Below, in pieces: positions 1-6,222 of a DNA stretch of 13,375 nt (position 1 is its first letter; each line of letters starts with the position of its first letter). Source of the DNA: Clostridiaceae bacterium (GTDB lineage Bacteria > Bacillota > Clostridia > Acetivibrionales > DTU013); assembly GCA_012799845.1 (NCBI GenBank), contig JAAZKL010000173.1:1-13375 (forward strand). Reading direction: 5' to 3'. The position numbers and the translations under genes were made by a program. Under the pieces are notes generated by a model, which saw nothing but the letters and a program-made list of their open reading frames with translations, was not told the DNA's origin and did not search any database.

Positions 1-68
1 TGTACAGGGCTGCCCACAATGTGGTCAGAATCCGTGGATACTGACCACATTGTGGGCAGCCCTGTACA
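1..68. repeat. Perfect 28-bp inverted repeat at the window edge (probable fold-back artefact)
   Basis: Bases 1-28 are the exact reverse complement of bases 41-68, separated by 12 bases. The right arm is coding sequence: in the frame that runs to the stop at 269-271 it reads through conserved C-terminal GH15 residues (NPWILTTLW). The left arm read in that frame gives unrelated residues (VQGCPQCGQ). A perfect palindrome whose inner arm is conserved protein-coding sequence and whose outer arm meets the sequence end is typical of a chimeric fold-back at the end of a contig. A real inversion or cruciform cannot be excluded. Confidence 0.9.
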
Positions 69-271
69 ATATCGAAAGAAAGAATTACGAGAAAGCGAAG
101 GAGTACTTTTGGTGGGCTGTCAGGGGAACTACTGAGCAGGGGTTTTTGCCGGAACAGATAGACAAACTGACAGGCAGGCCTGCCTGGGTGATCCCGCTTA
201 CGTGGTCCCATGCAATGTTCGTCCTGGTGCTGGATAAGCTGCTGGATGCAGGGCAGCTATTTCAGCACTGA
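2..271 (+). CDS. GH15 family glycosidase (glucoamylase-like), C-terminal fragment
   Basis: This is the 3' end of a gene whose 5' part lies outside the window. The frame is open from base 2 to the TGA at 269-271. From base 29 it reads NPWILTTLWAALYNIE, then an alpha-helical stretch, then LPEQIDKLTGRPAWVIPLTW and SHAMFVLVLDKL. This tail (LPEQxD, PxWVxPLTWSHA) is characteristic of the (alpha/alpha)6 barrel of glycoside hydrolase family 15, which releases glucose from the ends of alpha-glucans. Both catalytic acids would lie further upstream or cannot be assigned here. Only the portion from about base 29 should be trusted, because bases 1-28 are the reverse complement of 41-68. A TTG at 50 could serve as a start but is internal to the conserved domain, so this is a truncation and not a 73-residue protein. 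The last residues (DAGQLFQH) overlap the first unit of a 30-bp repeat. Confidence 0.8.
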   Translation, partial: VQGCPQCGQNPWILTTLWAALYNIERKNYEKAKEYFWWAVRGTTEQGFLPEQIDKLTGRPAWVIPLTWSHAMFVLVLDKLLDAGQLFQH

Positions 272-333
272 CCGGATGCAGGGTAATAGGTCCGGTATTG
301 ACCGGATGCAGATGCGGACTGTATCGATAGTGT
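244..333. repeat. About 30-bp degenerate tandem repeat, 3 copies
   Basis: GGATGCAG recurs at 244, 274 and 304, exactly 30 bases apart. The 13-mer TGACCGGATGCAG is identical at 269-281 and 299-311. The first unit is inside the 3' end of the GH15 reading frame and the second starts just after its stop codon, so the array straddles the gene end. Confidence 0.65.
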
Positions 334-361
334 CAGGCTTTTGACATACCAGACCGGGTAT

Positions 362-397
362 GGGATTTACGGGATTTACAGCATTTACAGCATTTAC
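362..397. repeat. 9-bp tandem repeat, 4 copies
   Basis: Two copies of GGGATTTAC (362-379) are followed by two copies of AGCATTTAC (380-397). The array lies between the GH15 gene and radA, downstream of a TTGACA hexamer at 341-346. Nothing else is recognisable in 334-498 apart from this array. Confidence 0.85.
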
Positions 398-515
398 TAT
401 AACGCAGTACCTGTCAGACAGATAATTATGCTGCATTTTCATTTGGCTATCGGATTTATCTTAAATATTGGACTGAAGCTTCCAACATTACAGTCTTCGG
501 AGGATAGTAGCGGCC

Positions 516-1886
516 ATGGCAAAGAGCAAGACCGTATTTGTATGCCAGGAGTGCGGGTATGAGTCATCGGGTTGGCTTGGCAAATGCCCGGCATGCATGC
601 AGTGGAACACATTCGTTGAAGAACGGCAGGAGACAGGCGCCCACGCTTCCGCATGGCAGCCGGCCCAGTCGAAGCCGGTCAGCCTGGAGGATATCAAGAC
701 TGACACCGAGCAGCGCAGCCTTACCGGGATTAAGGAGTTCGACCGCGTACTTGGAGGCGGTGTGGTCAAAGGGTCGCTCATACTGGTCGGAGGCGATCCC
801 GGCATAGGGAAGTCGACGCTTCTGTTGCAGGTTTGCGATACACTGAAAATCGATTTAAAAATACTGTACGTATCCGGCGAGGAATCAGCCGGACAGATCA
901 AGCTGAGAGCCGACAGGCTGAACGTAAAGAGGCGCGATCTGTACATAGTTTCGGCATCCAGCTTTGAAGCGGTCTCATCGATGGTTGAGGCGGAGAAGCC
1001 AGGGCTTGTCATCATCGATTCCATACAGACCATGTACACTGATACCATAAACTCCGCACCCGGCAGCGTCAGCCAGGTAAGGGAAGTGACAGCGGCGTTG
1101 ATGAAGCTGGCGAAAAGCAGCGGGATCACCGTGATCATAGTGGGCCATGTGACCAAGGAAGGAGCCATAGCCGGCCCGAGGGTGCTGGAGCACATGGTGG
1201 ACACGGTTTTGTACTTTGAAGGCGACAGGCATCTGAGCTACAGGATCCTGCGCACTGTGAAGAACAGGTTCGGTTCGACAAATGAGATCGGCGTATTCGA
1301 GATGAGAGACACTGGTCTGGCCGAGATATCCAATCCATCCGAGATTATGCTTTCGGGCAGGCAGGAAAACGTGCCGGGCTCCGTTGTCGTATCCAGTCTC
1401 GAAGGGACAAGACCCATGCTCATAGAGATACAGTCGCTCGTGTGTCTCACTAATTTCGGGGTTCCCAGAAGGATGGCCACGGGGCTGGATTACAACAGGC
1501 TGACAATGCTTATGGCGGTCCTGGAAAAGAGAGTCGGGCTGCAGCTATATAATTATGATGCGTATGTAAACGTGGTTGGAGGGATCAGGCTGGATGAGCC
1601 GGCATGCGATCTGGGGATCGCGGCGGCTGTCGCGTCCAGTTTCAAGAACACACCAGTGGACGCCGGTTATGTGCTCGTGGGAGAAATTGGGCTTACAGGC
1701 GAGGTGCGGGCCGTCAGCCAGATAGATAAAAGAATTTCTGAAGCTATGAGGCTCGGGTTCAGAAACATCGTTATCCCCGAAGGGAACATGAAGCTGGCCG
1801 GGCAGATGAAGACCAGGGGAGGATTCGGGATCGTAGCCGTTTCCAATATCCAGGAAGCGCTGGAGATCATTTTCGGCGGTGCGTGA
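516..1886 (+). CDS. radA: DNA repair protein RadA (Sms)
   Basis: RadA is a RecA-like ATPase that promotes branch migration of recombination intermediates during homologous recombination and repair, acting on DNA in the cytoplasm. The 456-residue product has the full family layout. A four-cysteine zinc finger (C10, C13, C24, C27) is followed by a RecA core with Walker A GDPGIGKS (residues 93-100), Walker B LVIID (about 164-168) and the RadA-specific KNRFG motif (249-253), and then a Lon-protease-like C-terminal domain (about 280-456, DLGIAAAVASS) that lacks protease function in this family. Length is normal (about 450-460). The ATG at 516 is preceded by GGAGGA at 499-504. In many Clostridia and Bacilli disA follows radA directly. 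Here no disA follows, and the stop codon is embedded in the first unit of a short repeat array. No strong promoter is visible directly upstream. Confidence 0.97.
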   Translation: MAKSKTVFVCQECGYESSGWLGKCPACMQWNTFVEERQETGAHASAWQPAQSKPVSLEDIKTDTEQRSLTGIKEFDRVLGGGVVKGSLILVGGDPGIGKSTLLLQVCDTLKIDLKILYVSGEESAGQIKLRADRLNVKRRDLYIVSASSFEAVSSMVEAEKPGLVIIDSIQTMYTDTINSAPGSVSQVREVTAALMKLAKSSGITVIIVGHVTKEGAIAGPRVLEHMVDTVLYFEGDRHLSYRILRTVKNRFGSTNEIGVFEMRDTGLAEISNPSEIMLSGRQENVPGSVVVSSLEGTRPMLIEIQSLVCLTNFGVPRRMATGLDYNRLTMLMAVLEKRVGLQLYNYDAYVNVVGGIRLDEPACDLGIAAAVASSFKNTPVDAGYVLVGEIGLTGEVRAVSQIDKRISEAMRLGFRNIVIPEGNMKLAGQMKTRGGFGIVAVSNIQEALEIIFGGA

Positions 1887-1952
1887 AAGGGAACAGCACG
1901 TGTGAAAAAGAACTGCGCGCGTGAAAGGGAACCGCGCGTGAAAGGGAACCGC
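1883..1952. repeat. 17-19-bp tandem repeat, 4 copies, starting on the radA stop codon
   Basis: GTGAAA followed by a purine-rich GAAC block recurs at 1883, 1902, 1921 and 1938. The last two units share GTGAAAGGGAACCGC. The radA TGA (1884-1886) lies inside the first unit. The units are not multiples of three bases and carry stops, so the array is not coding. Confidence 0.8.
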
Positions 1953-1955
1953 AAA

Positions 1956-1990
1956 ATATAAAGCCAGATGGAGGATGAACTCCACCTGGC
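1956..1990 (-). terminator. Stem-loop with T-rich tail on the minus strand, probable terminator
   Basis: GCCAG-A-TGGAG (1963-1973) pairs with CTCCA-C-CTGGC (1980-1990), giving 10 base pairs with one A-C mismatch and a 6-base loop. On the plus strand no T run follows. On the minus strand the stem is followed by TTTATATTTTGC, which fits an intrinsic terminator for transcripts from the minus-strand gene at 2282-2677. It could also act on radA transcripts as a simple 3' hairpin. Confidence 0.55.
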
Positions 1991-2024
1991 CGGTGAATCG
2001 ACCACACAGATACTGCCCCAATAC

Positions 2025-2252
2025 GCCGAAACTTCTCCGGTGCGCCTGGTCTGCTCCATTGCGCCGTAACTGCTCCGTTGCGCTGGTACTGCCTCAGTGC
2101 GCCGAAACTTCTCCGGTGCGCTGGTACTGCCTCAGTGCGCCGAAACTGCTCCATTGCGCCTGGTCTGCTTCAGTGCGCCGAAACTGCTCCATTGCGCCTG
2201 GTCTGCTTCAGTGCGCCGTAACTGTTCCGCCGAGCCTGATTTGTCCAAGTGC
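2025..2252. repeat. 38-bp tandem repeat (minisatellite), 6 exact-length units
   Basis: Units start with GCCGAAAC or GCCGTAAC at 2025, 2063, 2101, 2139, 2177 and 2215, each exactly 38 bases long. Units 4 and 5 are identical, units 2 and 3 nearly so, and the sixth is the most diverged. About 14 bases of a partial unit precede 2025. Each unit contains CAGTGCGC and GCGCCTGG-type segments that could pair around GCGC. All 38 positions are repeated with no variable spacer, so it is not a CRISPR array. Because 38 is not divisible by three, apparent reading frames here are cycling repeats and not genes. The array accounts for most of the 395-base gap between radA and the next gene. Confidence 0.95.
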
Positions 2253-2281
2253 ATATGTTTTATATCAGTGTTCAGATATTA

Positions 2282-2677
2282 CTACTCCAGATTGAATGTC
2301 CCGAGCATTTTCACTCTTTCCTGTTCCTTGATGATGATATCGTAGAGATTCAGATCAAGGGTGTTGCACAGTGATGCAATGTAATAGAGATTTTTGCCGA
2401 GCTCCTTTTCGATCTGATCTCTGCAGTTGTCGCACAGCTTTCCCTCCAGATGTGTATCCATGGCTCTGCGGATCTCTTCAAGGGAGCCGTCCTCGGGTAC
2501 TTCCTGTTTCTTTGCGTTTATCCTGATGCACCCGCATTGCGTCACTGCCTTTACTATCGAACGGTTGACTCTTGCGTTCGAGTCCTGGTACTTGGTTAGC
2601 GAGTCAATGACGCTTTTGTTCCTGAAAATCAGCTCCTGTACCGTGTACTGAAAATCGTCAATCAGCATATCCTTCAT
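2282..2677 (-). CDS. Conserved small protein with CxC and CxxC motifs, MazG-like helical tail
   Basis: This 131-residue, mostly helical soluble protein has no signal peptide or membrane segment. I recognise it as the type of small protein often found beside radA/disA/carD in Clostridia (my recollection is that it is sometimes labelled DUF1573), but I cannot give it a proven function. It carries CGC (C48, C50) and CDNC (C82, C85), together a plausible zinc site. Residues about 88-123 (EKELGKNLYYIASLCNTLDL onward) resemble the second half of MazG-type all-alpha NTP pyrophosphohydrolases. The usual metal-binding ELGD reads ELGKN, so catalysis is doubtful. The start is supported by AGGAG (2689-2693, minus strand) 11 bases before the ATG. 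It is divergent from carD and has its own consensus promoter at 2809-2838. Its transcript would run through the 38-bp repeats towards the terminator near 1960. Confidence 0.8.
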   Translation of the reverse strand: MKDMLIDDFQYTVQELIFRNKSVIDSLTKYQDSNARVNRSIVKAVTQCGCIRINAKKQEVPEDGSLEEIRRAMDTHLEGKLCDNCRDQIEKELGKNLYYIASLCNTLDLNLYDIIIKEQERVKMLGTFNLE

Positions 2678-2808
2678 AGCAGCTCACTCTCCTGATGCAC
2701 TTATTCCATGTACATAGTGACAATTAAATACATAAACAGGTAATTTTCATGCATTTAAGTCCACTATATATTGGAATCGAATAGTTAAAAATGTATCAGC
2801 CTGTTATA

Positions 2809-2838
2809 ATTATAGATGTTTGGACAACTTCTTGTCAA
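2809..2838 (-). promoter_or_regulatory. Sigma-A type promoter for the minus-strand small gene
   Basis: On the minus strand TTGACA (2838-2833) and TATAAT (2814-2809) are both perfect hexamers, 18 bases apart. Transcription would start near 2802, leaving a leader of about 120 bases before the ATG at 2677. Confidence 0.75.
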
Positions 2839-2952
2839 TGCTGTTGTAATTTTGCCTCCGACTTTATTGCCGGTGTTTTATGGTGCCCTTTTACTCCGGC
2901 ACGCGGAAATAAAGTACCCGAAATGCAGGAATACCGCGCTTTGCCATATGCT

Positions 2953-2981
2953 TTGACAATAACCTGCAATTGTAGTATACT
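2953..2981 (+). promoter_or_regulatory. Sigma-A type promoter for carD
   Basis: TTGACA (2953-2958) and TATACT (2976-2981) are separated by 17 bases. A start near 2988 would give a leader of about 165 bases before carD. With the minus-strand promoter at 2809-2838 this makes a divergent promoter pair inside the 479-base gap 2678-3156. Apart from these promoters and the leader elements, I see nothing else in that gap. Confidence 0.8.
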
Positions 2982-2992
2982 TTATGTTGTGA

Positions 2993-3135
2993 GTTGATAC
3001 TGCATATCAACAATTTCCTGTAATGCAACATTTTGGAAGCGACAACTTTTCATCGATCGTTGACGATTAAGCCGGTAGTATACTCGCCGAACGATCCTAA
3101 CAAAAGACAAATCACAGATGAAGTGATATTTTTTT
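2993..3135 (+). promoter_or_regulatory. Structured 5' leader of carD: two inverted repeats and a weak hairpin with T run
   Basis: GTTGATA/TATCAAC (2993-2999 and 3005-3011, 5-base loop) lies at the expected transcript start. GATCGTT/AACGATC (3055-3061 and 3090-3096) encloses a second GTAGTATACT block identical to that around the carD -10 box, preceded by TTGACG with only a 13-base spacer. ATCAC/GTGAT (3111-3115 and 3123-3127) is followed by ATTTTTTT. The last could be a weak attenuator, and the inverted repeats could be operator sites. No known riboswitch class is recognised. Confidence 0.4.
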
Positions 3136-3156
3136 ATTTCATTTGGAGGATTTGTT

Positions 3157-3636
3157 ATGTTTAGTGTCGGTGATAAGGTTGTTTACCCGATGCATGGAGC
3201 GGGAGTGATCGAGTCCATCGAAGAGCGGGAGATACTGGGGCAGAGACAGAATTATTACGTTCTGAGGATGCCTGTCGGTGACATGAAGGTAATGATTCCG
3301 ACGCAGAATGTCGACGATATCGGGATCAGAGAGGTAATCAAAGGCAATGATGTGGACAAGGTGTACGAAATACTACAGGATCACGATGTGAATGTTACCA
3401 ACAACTGGAACAAGCGATATCGTGAGAACATGTCAAAGATCAGAAGCGGAAATATTTATGAAGTCGCGGATGTTGTAAGGATCCTTATGAAAAGGGACAA
3501 AGAAAAGGGACTTTCGACCGGTGAGAAAAAAATGCTCAATAGTGCAAAGCAGATATTGATCAGCGAACTGATCCTTGCGGAAGATTCTGAGCAGGTCGAT
3601 GTTGAGTCAATGATTAACGGATATCTCGGTGATTGA
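3157..3636 (+). CDS. carD: CarD family transcriptional regulator (CarD/CdnL/TRCF RNA polymerase-interacting domain)
   Basis: CarD-type proteins bind the beta subunit of RNA polymerase through an N-terminal Tudor-like domain and stabilise the open promoter complex with a helical C-terminal domain. The 159-residue product starts with the family hallmark FSVGDKVVYPMHGAGVI. The RNA polymerase-interacting domain spans about residues 1-60 (ending near MIPTQNVDDIGIR) and the helical DNA-contacting domain about 65-150 (NNWNKRYRENMSKI, SAKQILISELILA). Length matches the family (about 155-170). The ATG is preceded by GGAGGA (3145-3150) at 6-base spacing. It has its own strong promoter and a long leader. 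The PIN/TRAM gene follows after 67 bases with no terminator seen between them, so the two are probably co-transcribed. Confidence 0.95.
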   Translation: MFSVGDKVVYPMHGAGVIESIEEREILGQRQNYYVLRMPVGDMKVMIPTQNVDDIGIREVIKGNDVDKVYEILQDHDVNVTNNWNKRYRENMSKIRSGNIYEVADVVRILMKRDKEKGLSTGEKKMLNSAKQILISELILAEDSEQVDVESMINGYLGD

Positions 3637-3703
3637 TGCGGCAGCGATGAGACAATGGCTTCCGGGTTTTGAGTAGAACGTTTTCATAAGGGAGTTAGAT
3701 AAC

Positions 3704-4783
3704 GTGCTGAATAATATCATCAAATTCTCTTTTGCAACTGTTGGGTGCATTACAGGGATCACGTTGACCAGAACACTCTTTATTTACCAACTGGAAGGCA
3801 TATCGCCTGAAGTCAAAACGCTGGTGTATATAGTTGTAGCTGTTGCGCTAGCGTTTATTTTCTATACTACGAGCAATAAGCTGATCGAGATAGTCATGGA
3901 GTTTCTCGACAGGCTTGAGGCAAATATCCAGAAGCTCACCCTGTATGAACTGATAGTCGGTTCGATCGGTCTTATTATCGGACTTGTGATCGCAAATCTT
4001 ATTGCTATTCCAATCAAAGATATCGATATTATCGGGACACCTGTGGCCATAGCCGTGAACATACTGCTGGGCTGCCTTGGTGTTGCTGTTGCGGCAGGAA
4101 AGAAAAATGAGAATATATTTGAAAGCATCAGGGGACGGGCTGCAGACGGCGCCATTGCAAAGAAATGGCGGCAGAGTCCTAAAATACTGGATACAAGTGT
4201 TATCATTGACGGCAGGATAATAGATATCTGCAGAAGCGGCTTTATCGAGGGCGAGTTAATCGTTCCCAGCTACGTGCTTGACGAACTCAGGCATATAGCG
4301 GATTCGCAGGATCCGCTGAAAAGGAACAGGGGAAGGCGCGGGCTCGACGTTTTGAACATGATACAGAAGGAGCTGCAGTTCCCGATGCGGATCGAGACTG
4401 CGGAAGTCGGTTCCGATTCCGAAGTTGACAACGCACTTCTGAAAATGGCGCAGAAGCTTGGCGGAAAGGTTCTTACCGTAGATTTCAACCTGAACAAGGT
4501 AGCCAATTTCCAGGGCGTGGAGGTACTGAATATCAACGAACTGGCAAATGCAATGAAACCGATCGCTCTGCCGGGAGAAGAGATGGTAGTCCAGGTCATC
4601 AGGGACGGCAAGGAAAACGGGCAGGGTGTGGCATATCTCGATGACGGAACGATGATAGTGATAGATGGCGGCCGCAAGCACATTGGAGAAAAGCTGAATG
4701 TTACTGTGACGAGCATTTTGCAGACTGCTGCAGGCCGTATGATATTTGCAAAGCCCAAATACCTGGTCGAAAGGGAAGTTTAG
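3704..4783 (+). CDS. Membrane-anchored PIN/TRAM domain protein (YacL-like)
   Basis: This 359-residue protein has the YacL architecture: an N-terminal membrane region, a cytoplasmic PIN nuclease-fold domain and a C-terminal TRAM nucleic-acid-binding domain. Hydrophobic segments lie at about 8-28, 40-56, 82-103 and 112-132. The PIN domain starts at ILDTSVIIDGRI (about 161-172) and the candidate metal-binding acids are D163, E194, D242 and D260, all present, so RNase activity is plausible. The TRAM domain covers about 288-350 (DGKENGQGVAYLDDGTMIVI). The start is GTG at 3704 with AAGGGAG (3688-3694) nine bases upstream. No nearby in-frame ATG with a better site is seen. It usually sits between carD and ispD in Clostridia, as here. 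A clear terminator follows, so the carD operon ends with this gene. Confidence 0.92.
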   Translation: MLNNIIKFSFATVGCITGITLTRTLFIYQLEGISPEVKTLVYIVVAVALAFIFYTTSNKLIEIVMEFLDRLEANIQKLTLYELIVGSIGLIIGLVIANLIAIPIKDIDIIGTPVAIAVNILLGCLGVAVAAGKKNENIFESIRGRAADGAIAKKWRQSPKILDTSVIIDGRIIDICRSGFIEGELIVPSYVLDELRHIADSQDPLKRNRGRRGLDVLNMIQKELQFPMRIETAEVGSDSEVDNALLKMAQKLGGKVLTVDFNLNKVANFQGVEVLNINELANAMKPIALPGEEMVVQVIRDGKENGQGVAYLDDGTMIVIDGGRKHIGEKLNVTVTSILQTAAGRMIFAKPKYLVEREV

Positions 4784-4786
4784 CAG

Positions 4787-4855
4787 CCAGTGGAACCCTG
4801 TGGCCGGGAAGGCTAAATTTTTCAACTTTTGGCCGCCCGGTTGACTGGTTTTTTT
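4787..4855 (+). terminator. Intrinsic terminator after the PIN/TRAM gene
   Basis: CCAGT (4787-4791) pairs with ACTGG (4844-4848), AACC with GGTT just inside, and GGCC blocks further in. Seven T residues follow (4849-4855). The loop region carries TTTCAACTTTTGGC (4820-4833), which reappears inverted downstream at 4939-4952. Confidence 0.75.
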
Positions 4856-4952
4856 GTTTCCGGACGCATAATCCGATGGTATTACTGAATTATGTCTACC
4901 ATTCTCGTGTAAAAAGGTCTTCTAACTTATTTTCACTTGCCAAAAGTTGAAA
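4820..4952. repeat. 14-bp perfect inverted repeat flanking about 105 bases
   Basis: TTTCAACTTTTGGC (4820-4833) is the exact reverse complement of GCCAAAAGTTGAAA (4939-4952). The enclosed 105 bases contain the 3' half of the terminator stem and no reading frame. No clear target-site duplication flanks it. It may be a small MITE-like remnant or an alternative RNA pairing. Confidence 0.5.
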
Positions 4953-4955
4953 TTC

Positions 4956-5250
4956 TTCACATCTAACTGCTTTTTAACTGTGTCTTTATAAATGAATGCT
5001 TCTCAACCAGTTTTTTTTGTGCCATAATATGGGGTAATGGCCTTGGTCTTGATGTGACAGATCATAGAACTGTACGCAGGCACGAGGCGGAGCAACGCCG
5101 GGTTACCGGAAGATACAGCATACAGGCAGATGTTGTGATAGGCGCAACCGGGAGTAAAGGGAGCATAGCCGGAAGTAAACGCGAAATGCGGGAAAGAGGC
5201 AGAATACGCAGGGTCACAGGTAAAAAGGCATACAGGGAGGAGATGATGTG
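4956..5250 (+). other. AT-rich region with possible promoter, then degenerate repeat-like leader of ispD
   Basis: Bases 4956-5030 are AT-rich, with CATAAT at 5023-5028 and a weak -35 candidate TTCTCA at 5000-5005. Bases 5085-5240 are purine-rich with loosely repeated blocks of about 20 bases (CGGGAGTAAAGGGAGCATAG, then CGGAAGTAAACGCGAAATGC, then GGGAAAGAGGCAGAATACGC). The region has an open frame from GTG 5054 to 5251, but without a ribosome site and with arginine-rich low-complexity content I do not regard it as a gene. Confidence 0.4.
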
Positions 5251-5961
5251 ATGCAGACCCGCGGCAAGGGACCGGCCGCTGCAGTTATTGCGGCTGCAGG
5301 CAGGGGAACGCGCATGGATCTTGATATCAACAAGCAGTACATTGAAATTCAGGGTATGCCGATCCTGGCCATGACGATAAGAAAATTTGAAAATTGCGGC
5401 CTCATAGATGAAATAGTTGTTGTCGCCAATAAAGATGAAATCGATTACTGCGAGAGAAATGTTATTGATAGGTTCGGGTTCAGCAAGGTCACGGCCGTCG
5501 CTGAAGGTGGAGAAAGCAGGCAGCGCTCGGTCTATAGCGGCCTTAAAAAGGTATCAGCAGACTGTGGAATAGTTTTGATACATGATGGTGCCAGACCTTT
5601 TGTTGGTGCGGACAGTATAATTGAGTGCATAAGCGCTGCCAGATCATATGGTGCGGCCTGCGTAGCGGTGCCCGCAAAGGATACGATAAAGGAGTCCGAT
5701 GCGGACGGATTTGTCAGGAGGACGCTGGACAGGAGCAACCTCTGGCAGATCCAGACTCCCCAGGCATTTGATTACGGGATGATAATGGATGTCCATAGCA
5801 GGGCGATGCAGGATGATTTCGAAGCCACAGATGATGCAATGCTCGCAGAAAAATTCGGGTACAGGGTCAGGCTGGTGATGGGCAGCTATTCCAATATCAA
5901 GGTGACCACGAGGGAGGACCTGGTTTTTGCCGAAGCGCTGTGCAAGCGTGTGCAGATATGA
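5251..5961 (+). CDS. ispD: 2-C-methyl-D-erythritol 4-phosphate cytidylyltransferase (IspD)
   Basis: IspD joins MEP and CTP to form CDP-methylerythritol with release of pyrophosphate, the third step of the MEP isoprenoid pathway in the cytoplasm. The 236-residue product shows the family motifs in order: nucleotide-binding AAGRGTRMDLDINKQYIEIQ (about 15-34), HDGARPFV (111-118), PAKDTIKE (141-148), the TPQAF motif (169-173), FEATDDAML (190-198) and NIKVTTREDL (215-224). Length is normal. Two starts are possible: GTG 5248 and ATG 5251. I chose the ATG, since GGGAGG (5235-5240) then has a 10-base spacing, though the GTG (7 bases) is also workable. Unlike most genomes, ispF does not follow directly. 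A transporter pair intervenes and ispF is inverted 2.4 kb away. Confidence 0.95.
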   Translation: MQTRGKGPAAAVIAAAGRGTRMDLDINKQYIEIQGMPILAMTIRKFENCGLIDEIVVVANKDEIDYCERNVIDRFGFSKVTAVAEGGESRQRSVYSGLKKVSADCGIVLIHDGARPFVGADSIIECISAARSYGAACVAVPAKDTIKESDADGFVRRTLDRSNLWQIQTPQAFDYGMIMDVHSRAMQDDFEATDDAMLAEKFGYRVRLVMGSYSNIKVTTREDLVFAEALCKRVQI

Positions 5962-6200
5962 TTGCCGGGCAACCTGAGGCAGTCAGGCTGAGAATAAAGA
6001 AGAGATGATCATCATACTGTGGGTCGGATAGTAAGGCGCTTGGTTGGTAATCAGGCAGCAAGTCAGTTTATCCTGCGGCTTGACGGATAGTAAGGTGTCC
6101 GGCCGCTCATCAGGAAGAAGAACCGGAATCCGGACGGTCAGGCTGATCATCAGGCGGCGGATGTGATAATCAGGCACAAGCTGGTAGTTATAACATGATT
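5962..6200. repeat. Degenerate repeats between ispD and the ABC exporter
   Basis: CGGATAGTAAGG is exact at 6025-6036 and 6084-6095, 59 bases apart. ATCAGGC-type blocks recur (around 6050, 6134, 6149 and 6170). GTCAGGCTGA occurs at about 5980 and 6138. There is no gene. TATAAC at 6189-6194 is a weak -10 candidate for the exporter operon. Confidence 0.5.
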
Positions 6201-6222
6201 CTTTAGGTGGGATGTGAGACAG

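Noticed and set aside
341..403. Phase-variable radA promoter with the 9-bp repeats between -35 (341-346) and -10 (TATAAC, 398-403)
   Set aside because: No whole number of 9-bp units gives a 16-18 base spacer, so copy change would not make a good promoter.
2025..2252. CRISPR array
   Set aside because: The whole 38-base unit is repeated head to tail with no variable spacers, and no cas gene is present.
1975..2295. Cysteine-rich 106-residue plus-strand protein and its minus-strand counterparts
   Set aside because: The frames are products of a 38-bp repeat that shifts frame in every unit; no ribosome site or domain.
5054..5251. 65-residue arginine-rich ORF overlapping the ispD start
   Set aside because: GTG start without a ribosome site, low-complexity composition and loosely repeated DNA. 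The overlap with ispD (stop TGA on GTG/ATG) is suggestive but not enough.
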